Part shown: positions 3,638 through 8,384 of the stretch, piece after piece
Position numbering within the stretch: position 1 is the stretch's first letter
Layout: each line of letters opens with the position of its first letter
Assembly: GCA_949127705.1 (NCBI GenBank)
Contig: CASBQJ010000299.1
Span: 1-8,384, forward strand
Direction of reading: 5' to 3'
From: Synechococcales cyanobacterium PMM_0085
Lineage (GTDB): Bacteria > Cyanobacteriota > Cyanobacteriia > Elainellales > Elainellaceae
DNA: 8,384 nucleotides
Program-made: the position numbers and the translations under genes
The notes under the pieces: generated by a model
The model's database searches: none
The model's input: only the letters and a program-made list of their open reading frames with translations
Told to the model about the DNA's origin: nothing

Positions 3638-6394
3638 GTGACCCAGGAATTTCACATCTCGGTAACCCCAGTGGGGCATGATGAATATCTGGTGCGGACG
3701 GAGCGCGTCGCACCGGGAGTGCCGCTGGCCGAAGAGCAGCTGCATTGGGATGTAGACGACTGGCTAGCACAGGCGCGGCAGTTGATGAATGATCCCTTGC
3801 TAGGATTGTTGCAGGGTAACCGCCTCAGCCGGATTGGTGGGTTTGACCTCCCGCAGGCGCAGCGCAAGGGGCAGGGTGAACCAGAGCTATCGGAGCTGTC
3901 TGGAACGCTGCTCGACCTGGGAGAAACTCTCTACAATTCCCTGTTTCAAGGAACGTTAGGGGATAGCTGGACGATGGCGCGGGGCATTGCGCAACATCAA
4001 GGTGAGATGCTGCGGCTGCGGTTAGGGCTGAAGGGGTTGCAGCTGCCTCGGCTGCCGTGGGAGGTGCTCAATGGTGGCGATCGCGACGGGAATAGCCCAG
4101 CGCGCCGACCGGTTGCTACGGGTACCGATGTGTTGTTCTCCCGGTTTCAACCCAGCACAGGCAGAATGGGCAGTCGGCTGCTGGTGCCGCTAGACGCCGA
4201 TCAGCCCGTCCGTATCTTAATGGTGATTTCAGCTCCGGGCGACCAAGAGCAGCTGGAGCTAGAGCGAGAAGCGGCCAACCTCCAAGAAGAACTTTGCCGC
4301 CCGCGCAACCCATCGCTGGAAAGCTTTATGGGGGCACTGCCAGAGCTGCACCTCACCATGCTGAACCAGCCCGGTCGGGAAGAATTGACCCAGGCATTAG
4401 AGCAAGGGCATTTTCATGTGCTGCACTACGCCGGACACAGCAACCTCGGGGTCGATGGCGGCAATTTGTATCTGGTTAACCCAAAAACGGGACTGACTGA
4501 AATTCTGAGTGGTGACGACTTGGCGGGGCTGTTGGCAAATAATGGCATTCGCATGGTGGTGTTTAACTCTTGCCGGGGAACGCATACGGCGGTTGCGGCA
4601 GAGGCAGAGGTAGACATTCAGGAACGCAATTTGGCCGAGGCATTGGTTAGCCAGGGTATTCCAGCGGTGCTGGCGATGGCAGAGCGGATTCCTGACGATG
4701 TGGCCTTGACCCTAACTCGGTTGTTCTATCGCAATCTGCGCCAGGGCTACCCCGTTGACCTGAGCCTCAGCCGAGCGCGGCAGGGACTAATTTCTGCGTA
4801 TGGGTCACACCAGCTCTATTGGGCATTGCCCGTGCTGTATCTGCATCCGGAGTGTGACGGCTATCTGCTCCAGGGCGATCGCTCCTTGGTCAACCCAGCC
4901 GATCGGCTGCTCCAACTGCCCCAGATCTACGACATTCCTCCGATGCTAGCGGGCGAAGAGACAACTCCAGAACACTTTGCGCTAGATTCCGATTCGGACG
5001 ATGATTTAGCGATTATTTCTAGAGCTGTATTGTTAGATGACGACCTAGCGCTGCTGATTCCCGAGGCAGACTACACGGGCAGCGTTCAGCCCGGATTAGG
5101 CGAATTTGATCAAGGGGATGACCTGAGCTACGCAGCAGATGCCACGGTGGTAGCCGATCTGATTCGGCAGCTGACGCCCCAGTTAACCGAATCTGTTCAG
5201 GCAGAGGCGATCGCCTCTGGTGAGGTGAGCTTAGAAGCACCTGCTCATTCTACCGAGGGTACCTATCAATGGCTGTCCGAGCGGATGCCGCGTCGATTCT
5301 CGCCCTCTGAGTCTGCGGTGACGCCATCACAGGTATCTGCTACCACCAATTTGCCTACCCCGACCAAGGATGGCGCTTTGATCGCATCGATCCCCGCCCC
5401 GATCCCCGCACCGATCCCAGCACCGCTGGATACCGCTGCGGCTGTAGAGCGACCAATAATTGAGCGGGGATCGCCCGGTTTGAGATCACCGATCCCGGCT
5501 CGTAGCACCCATCGGTTCAAGCCACAGTATGTGATTCTGCCGTTGGTGGGCGCTGGCGTGATGGCGATCGCGGTGTTCACAACGCAAACTGCGCCGCGCT
5601 TGTTTAATCCGCAGCCAACGCCTAATGAGTTGCTGCCTAGCCCATCGGCCGAACCCTTTGTGCTGCCGGGTAATTTTGGCCAGGTGAATCTGCAGACGGC
5701 AGATGTCGCCACGCTGGAGGCGATCGCGAGCCATTACTTCCGTAAACAAGACCTGCCCAAGGCTGAAGCCGCCTTCAACGCGTTGCTCGATCGAGGGGCA
5801 CTGCAAGCTGCAGATACTGCCTTCAAAGCTGTTTCAATAGACAGCCTCTCTGAGCCATCAATCAGTTTTTTGCGCGGTAAGCTAGCTTGGTTGGTTGTCA
5901 AACAGGGCAACACTGAGAACTACGACGTCGCAGACGCCCAACGGTATTGGGAAACGGCGATTAAACAACAGCCCGATTCCGTCCCCTATCACAACGCCCT
6001 CGGCTTTGCCTATTACGCTCAAGGCAAATCAAAACAGGCGCTAAAGGCGTGGTGTCGCTCAATTGCGCTGCTGGCGGGCAACTCTACGGCGGGCAACTCT
6101 GCGGCGGGCACTAAAACCACCGATGCCTCCGACCTAGACTGCGCCATGCCCACCCAGCCGATTACCAATCCTGAGGCGATTACAGCCTATGCAGGCATTG
6201 CCCTAGCGTTACAGCAAGCCGTAACTGACCCAGACTATACGGCACAGCAAAAAGACTTGCTGAATCGCGCCACACAGCTGTATCAGGCCGTGGTTCAAAG
6301 TAACCCGGCTAGCGTTGAGCCAGATGAACTCGGCAAAACCTGGCTGTGGAATGAGCAGGCAATTCGCGATTGGCAAACCTTAGGAACCCTTTGA
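3638..6394 (+). CDS. Membrane-anchored CHAT-domain (caspase-like) protein with TPR-like C-terminus, 918 aa
   Basis: The CHAT domain is a clan CD cysteine-peptidase fold related to caspases and separase. Order seen: a conserved N-terminal region without a named fold (1-~185); the CHAT domain (~189-405) with the His motif HVLHYAGH (catalytic candidate H267) and the Cys motif VVFNSCRG (C312), ending QLYWALPVLYLHP; a linker (~413-628) first rich in Asp/Glu, then in Pro with three IPAP units (585-596); one membrane helix (631-652); a Pro-rich spacer; and a helical TPR-like region (~684-890), clearest at 783-812 (PYHNALGFAYYAQGKSKQAL onward). Basic residues just before the helix (R616, R622, R626, K628) predict cytoplasmic CHAT and TPR in periplasm or thylakoid lumen. 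Both dyad residues are present, so it is probably active; the substrate is unknown. GTG start with GGGAG about 12 nt upstream. No gasdermin, CRISPR or toxin-like partner lies nearby. Confidence 0.85.
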   Translation: MTQEFHISVTPVGHDEYLVRTERVAPGVPLAEEQLHWDVDDWLAQARQLMNDPLLGLLQGNRLSRIGGFDLPQAQRKGQGEPELSELSGTLLDLGETLYNSLFQGTLGDSWTMARGIAQHQGEMLRLRLGLKGLQLPRLPWEVLNGGDRDGNSPARRPVATGTDVLFSRFQPSTGRMGSRLLVPLDADQPVRILMVISAPGDQEQLELEREAANLQEELCRPRNPSLESFMGALPELHLTMLNQPGREELTQALEQGHFHVLHYAGHSNLGVDGGNLYLVNPKTGLTEILSGDDLAGLLANNGIRMVVFNSCRGTHTAVAAEAEVDIQERNLAEALVSQGIPAVLAMAERIPDDVALTLTRLFYRNLRQGYPVDLSLSRARQGLISAYGSHQLYWALPVLYLHPECDGYLLQGDRSLVNPADRLLQLPQIYDIPPMLAGEETTPEHFALDSDSDDDLAIISRAVLLDDDLALLIPEADYTGSVQPGLGEFDQGDDLSYAADATVVADLIRQLTPQLTESVQAEAIASGEVSLEAPAHSTEGTYQWLSERMPRRFSPSESAVTPSQVSATTNLPTPTKDGALIASIPAPIPAPIPAPLDTAAAVERPIIERGSPGLRSPIPARSTHRFKPQYVILPLVGAGVMAIAVFTTQTAPRLFNPQPTPNELLPSPSAEPFVLPGNFGQVNLQTADVATLEAIASHYFRKQDLPKAEAAFNALLDRGALQAADTAFKAVSIDSLSEPSISFLRGKLAWLVVKQGNTENYDVADAQRYWETAIKQQPDSVPYHNALGFAYYAQGKSKQALKAWCRSIALLAGNSTAGNSAAGTKTTDASDLDCAMPTQPITNPEAITAYAGIALALQQAVTDPDYTAQQKDLLNRATQLYQAVVQSNPASVEPDELGKTWLWNEQAIRDWQTLGTL
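5390..5425 (+). repeat. In-frame 3 x 12-bp repeat (Ile-Pro-Ala-Pro) in the CHAT gene linker
   Basis: atccccgccccg, atccccgcaccg and atcccagcaccg encode IPAP three times (residues 585-596). Copies differ only at third codon positions or by silent changes, so the peptide is kept. It forms part of the extended proline-rich linker between the acidic region and the membrane helix. Confidence 0.95.
6074..6111 (+). repeat. In-frame 15-bp repeat (Ala-Gly-Asn-Ser-x) in the CHAT gene C-terminus
   Basis: gcgggcaactctacg (6074-6088) and gcgggcaactctgcg (6089-6103) are followed by a partial third copy, gcgggcac. They encode AGNST-AGNSA-AGT around residues 813-825, a low-complexity loop between helical segments of the TPR-like region. 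The period is a multiple of three. Confidence 0.9.
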
Positions 6395-6485
6395 GCCAGC
6401 ACATCGAGATCAATTCAATTTTGCGATCGCCAGCACCAATCCGGGAAATGGTATTAGGCTAAGAAATGGAATTTCTGGCAACGGC

Positions 6486-6547
6486 TGCCGAGCCGATCCT
6501 GCCGAGCCAATCCTGCCGATCCCAAAACAGCCGATCCTAAAACAGAC
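6486..6547 (+). repeat. Degenerate tandem repeats between the CHAT gene and ferredoxin
   Basis: Two 14-bp units, tgccgagccgatcc (6486-6499) and tgccgagccaatcc (6500-6513), are followed by a shortened tgccgatcc (6514-6522). Overlapping this are two 15-bp units, gatcccaaaacagcc (6518-6532) and gatcctaaaacagac (6533-6547). The block ends 7 nt before the ferredoxin ATG, so it replaces the position where a ribosome-binding site would be expected. Confidence 0.85.
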
Positions 6548-6554
6548 GAACACT

Positions 6555-6782
6555 ATGCCACATACGATTGTTACAAACACTTGCGAAGGCGTTGCCGATT
6601 GTGTTGATGCCTGCCCGGTTGCCTGTATCCATCCGGGTTCAGCCAAAAATGCCAAAGGGACAGACTGGTTCTGGATTGATTTTTCGACCTGCATTGACTG
6701 TGGCATCTGTCTCCAGGTCTGCCCGGTTGAGGGAGCCATTGTGCCCGAAGAGCGTCCAGAATTGCAGAGTACGCCCCAGTAA
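6555..6782 (+). CDS. Small bacterial-type ferredoxin, probably [3Fe-4S][4Fe-4S], 75 aa
   Basis: A soluble low-potential electron carrier. The cysteines are C10, C16, C20, C24, C46, C49, C52 and C56. The second cluster motif is canonical (C-x2-C-x2-C-x3-C-P, 46-57). The first is CEGVADCVDACP with C10-x5-C16-x3-C20-P, lacking the C-x2-C-x2-C form. By analogy with Azotobacter ferredoxin I (ligands C8, C16, C49 for 3Fe; C20, C39, C42, C45 for 4Fe), C10, C16 and C56 would hold a [3Fe-4S] cluster and C20, C46, C49 and C52 a [4Fe-4S] cluster, with C24 the free cysteine. Start MPHTIVTNTCEG agrees with the cyanobacterial family as I know it; no Shine-Dalgarno is visible because a repeat block abuts the start. 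Partner enzyme is unknown and no oxidoreductase is nearby. It lies 160 nt after the CHAT gene. Confidence 0.9.
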   Translation: MPHTIVTNTCEGVADCVDACPVACIHPGSAKNAKGTDWFWIDFSTCIDCGICLQVCPVEGAIVPEERPELQSTPQ

Positions 6783-6828
6783 AGCCTAACGAGTAAAGCC
6801 TAACGAGTAAAGCCTAACGAGTAAAGCC
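6778..6828 (+). repeat. Tandem repeat, about 3.6 x 14 bp, from the ferredoxin stop
   Basis: agtaaagcctaacg occurs perfectly at 6778-6791, 6792-6805 and 6806-6819, with a partial copy agtaaagcc at 6820-6828. The first copy contains the TAA stop of the ferredoxin gene (6780-6782). Each unit holds two TAA triplets in different frames, and with a period of 14 the array places stops in all three frames. Confidence 0.95.
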
Positions 6829-6880
6829 GGTGGCTCTACCGTGGGATCAATTTCGGATCAATTCTTATCCCAGCTGCCCC

Positions 6881-7624
6881 ATGATTGATACCCCTGCGCT
6901 GTTGGCCGTCGAAGACGTTCATGCTGGCTACATTAAAGATTTAGATATCTTGCAGGGCGTCAATTTTCGGGTGCATCCCGGTGAACTAGTGGCGGTGATT
7001 GGTCCTAATGGAGCCGGGAAATCGACCTTGGCAAAAGCTATTTTTGGGCTGCTAACGCCGCACCAAGGCACGATTCACTTTCAAGGGGAGTCGATTGTGG
7101 GGCTAAAGTCTGACCAAATTGTGCGGCGGGGCATGTGCTACGTGCCGCAAAGCTCTAATGTGTTCCCGGCGCTCAGCGTTGAAGAAAATCTGGAGATGGG
7201 GGCGTTTACCCGCAGTGGATCGCTTCAGCCCCTAAAACAAAAAGTTTTTGAGGCATTTCCCATCTTGGCCGACCGACGACGACAGCGGGCTGGGACGCTG
7301 TCGGGTGGCGAACGGCAGATGCTAGCGATGGGGCGATCGCTGATGCTAGACCCCCAGTTGCTGATTTTAGATGAACCGTCTGCGGCACTTTCGCCTGTGT
7401 TGGTGAATGAGGTATTTGAGCGGATTCGGCAGGTGAACCAACTGGGGATGGCGATTGTCTTAGTTGAACAACATGCCCGCAAAGCTCTGAAGATGGCGCA
7501 TCGGGGCTATGTATTAGAAACGGGACGCGATCGCTTTGCAGGATCTGGAGCAGAGTTGCTGGACAATCCTAAAGTCGATGAATTGTATTTGGGAGGAGCG
7601 CGGGTCAGCCGATCATTGAATTAG
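6881..7624 (+). CDS. natE: ABC transporter ATP-binding protein, LivF/NatE type (branched-chain or neutral amino acids)
   Basis: Cytoplasmic ATPase subunit of an amino-acid importer of the LivF class. From ATG 6881 the product has 247 residues: Walker A GPNGAGKST (41-49), Q-loop YVPQ (Q90), signature LSGGE (140-144), Walker B LLILDE (160-165), D-loop SAAL (167-170). The H-loop position reads VEQH (195-198), with Gln where many ABC ATPases have His, a usual LivF trait. The start of the protein (AGYIKDLDILQGVNFRVHPGE) and its end (KVDELYLG) are typical of cyanobacterial NatE-like proteins. An in-frame GTG at 6830 would add 17 residues, but the added sequence is not ABC-like, so ATG 6881 is preferred; neither has a clear Shine-Dalgarno. 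No permease or binding-protein gene is adjacent, consistent with the scattered nat genes known in cyanobacteria. Family is firm; assignment to NatE rather than another LivF paralogue is moderate. Confidence 0.88.
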   Translation: MIDTPALLAVEDVHAGYIKDLDILQGVNFRVHPGELVAVIGPNGAGKSTLAKAIFGLLTPHQGTIHFQGESIVGLKSDQIVRRGMCYVPQSSNVFPALSVEENLEMGAFTRSGSLQPLKQKVFEAFPILADRRRQRAGTLSGGERQMLAMGRSLMLDPQLLILDEPSAALSPVLVNEVFERIRQVNQLGMAIVLVEQHARKALKMAHRGYVLETGRDRFAGSGAELLDNPKVDELYLGGARVSRSLN

Positions 7625-7630
7625 CCGATG

Positions 7631-7669
7631 CCTGAATTATTGCCCTGAATTATTGCCCTAAACTATTGC
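7631..7669 (+). repeat. Tandem repeat, 3 x 13 bp, between natE-like gene and tsaB
   Basis: cctgaattattgc (7631-7643 and 7644-7656) and cctaaactattgc (7657-7669, two changes) fill almost the whole gap between the natE-like stop (7622-7624) and the tsaB ATG (7672). The heptamer gccgatg flanks the array on both sides (7624-7630 and 7668-7674); its right copy contains the tsaB ATG. Confidence 0.93.
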
Positions 7670-7671
7670 CG

Positions 7672-8340
7672 ATGTCTCTCTTGTCAAGCTCTCATTTTCA
7701 CGGGTATGCCCTAGCCCTGCACACCAGCAGCCCCGAGTTGGGTCTAGCGCTGAGCAATTTTAGCGGTGACCGTCGATGTGGCGTATGGGATTTGGGGCGA
7801 TCGCTCTCTACCGATTTACACGCCTATTTGCAAGATTTTCTTCAGCCGCAGGGATGGCAAGACCTAACATTTCTAGCGGTTGCCAAAGGACCTGGCGGCT
7901 TTACGGGCACCCGCATTGGAGTCGTTACCGCTCGCACCCTGGCGCAACAGCTGAACCTGCCCCTGCTTGCTATTTCCTCGCTAGCGGCCTTTGCCAATTC
8001 GATGCGCGACGAAGCGCAGAACGGTGACTCTGAGCCTGCGGTCGATGTTGCGGTGCAAATGCCTGCCCAGCGCGGAGAACTGTTCACGGCCATCTATAGC
8101 AGCCGAGATTCAACCCCAGCCTGGACAGCGCTGTTTCCCGATACTGTACTTTCAGTGGAGCAGTGGCGGCAGGTGTTAGAGCAGTGGCCGCGCCCCTATC
8201 GATTGTTTCAAGCAGATGGTGGCTTAGGTGGGTCTGCGACCAGCCTGCTGCAACTGGCCTACGCCGAGTGGTGCGGCGGCCTACGTCCCCTCTGGGCAGA
8301 CGCGTTGCCATTTTACGGGCAGCATCCAGTGGCCAGATGA
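7672..8340 (+). CDS. tsaB: tRNA threonylcarbamoyladenosine biosynthesis protein TsaB
   Basis: TsaB (YeaZ) is an ASKHA-fold, catalytically inactive partner of TsaD in the complex that, with TsaE and TsaC, makes t6A at position 37 of ANN-decoding tRNAs. The 222-residue product shows the N-terminal strand YALALHTSSPELGLAL (12-27; His where many homologues have Asp in the LAIDTS motif), the family hallmark GPGGFTGTRIG (73-83) followed by ARTLAQQLNLPLLAISSLAA, and an AQRGELFTAIYS segment matching the usual AR-x-x-E-V-Y region. Length is normal. ATG 7672 is preferred over an in-frame TTG at 7666 that lies in the repeat array; no Shine-Dalgarno is visible. It follows the natE-like gene by 47 nt on the same strand. 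The stop overlaps a possible downstream ATG (ATGA), suggesting translational coupling to whatever follows. Confidence 0.92.
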   Translation: MSLLSSSHFHGYALALHTSSPELGLALSNFSGDRRCGVWDLGRSLSTDLHAYLQDFLQPQGWQDLTFLAVAKGPGGFTGTRIGVVTARTLAQQLNLPLLAISSLAAFANSMRDEAQNGDSEPAVDVAVQMPAQRGELFTAIYSSRDSTPAWTALFPDTVLSVEQWRQVLEQWPRPYRLFQADGGLGGSATSLLQLAYAEWCGGLRPLWADALPFYGQHPVAR

Positions 8341-8384
8341 ATCGACCTGTCACGTGCTCCGATTTTTACTTTATAGATAAAAAC
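8336..8384 (+). CDS. Possible start of a downstream ORF overlapping the tsaB stop (partial)
   Basis: The tsaB TGA is embedded in ATGA, and the frame from ATG 8336 stays open to the end of the window: 16 codons, MNRPVTCSDFYFIDKN. The 4-base overlap is a common coupling arrangement. The few residues match nothing I recognise, there is no separate Shine-Dalgarno, and 16 open codons are expected by chance fairly often, so this is only a candidate. Confidence 0.2.

Noticed and set aside
5266..5712. 148-codon minus-strand ORF opposite the CHAT gene linker.
   Set aside because: Its Gly-Ala-Gly-Ile repeats are the antisense of the IPAP repeats. The plus-strand frame has domains on both sides and silent third-position variation between repeat copies.
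6463..6475. Small inverted repeat gaaat-gga-atttc considered as a terminator for the CHAT gene.
   Set aside because: Only five weak pairs with a 3-nt loop and no T-run afterwards.
6830..6880. GTG 6830 as the start of the ABC ATPase.
   Set aside because: The 17 extra residues do not resemble LivF/NatE starts and lie at the edge of the 14-bp repeat array; ATG 6881 gives the usual family start.
1..8384. CRISPR array, prophage, insertion sequence, or defence island around the CHAT gene.
   Set aside because: No spaced identical repeats of CRISPR size, no transposase, integrase or phage structural gene, and the CHAT neighbours are housekeeping genes.

Overview
The window is cyanobacterial. Fourteen copies of the HIP1 octamer GCGATCGC occur in 8.4 kb, at 634, 1714, 2220, 2671, 2740, 4077, 4875, 5207, 5564, 5720, 6423, 7333, 7527 and 7797; chance would give well under one. 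A one-helix high-light-inducible protein, a CHAT-peptidase protein, a small cyanobacterial-type ferredoxin and a NatE/LivF-type ATPase fit this. I cannot name a genus.

Layout: (1) 1-1089, + strand: catalytic domain of asparaginyl-tRNA synthetase. Its first ~26 codons are not AsnRS but read as a piece of a short-chain dehydrogenase, so the left edge is chimeric. (2) 1219-1362, - strand: a 47-residue Hli protein with its own terminator, convergent with asnS. (3) 1611-2933, + strand: MidA/NDUFAF7-family methyltransferase, divergent from hli. (4) 2934-3637: about 700 bases with no convincing gene, a terminator-like hairpin and one doubtful minus-strand ORF. (5) 3638-6394, + strand: a large protein with a CHAT caspase-like peptidase domain, an acidic and proline-rich linker, one membrane helix and a TPR-like C-terminus. 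(6) 6555-8340, + strand: 7Fe-type ferredoxin, NatE/LivF-like ABC ATPase, and TsaB (tRNA t6A synthesis). A possible further ORF overlaps the tsaB stop and runs off the right edge.

The genes do not form one pathway. Most are housekeeping (two translation-related enzymes, a complex-I-assembly-type methyltransferase, an electron carrier, an amino-acid transporter ATPase), with one stress protein (Hli) and one signalling or cell-fate candidate (CHAT-TM-TPR). The four genes from 3638 onward are co-directional, but the gaps (160, 98 and 47 nt) carry repeat arrays and give no proof of a shared transcript.

The most unusual DNA-level signal is that every one of the six gaps between recognised genes carries a short direct repeat (unit 13-16 bp, two to four copies). 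Several abut or overlap the stop or start codon of a gene. None of the clear intergenic periods of 13, 14 or 16 bp is a multiple of three, whereas the two repeats inside the CHAT gene have periods of 12 and 15 bp. This suggests an active small-duplication process filtered by selection on reading frame.
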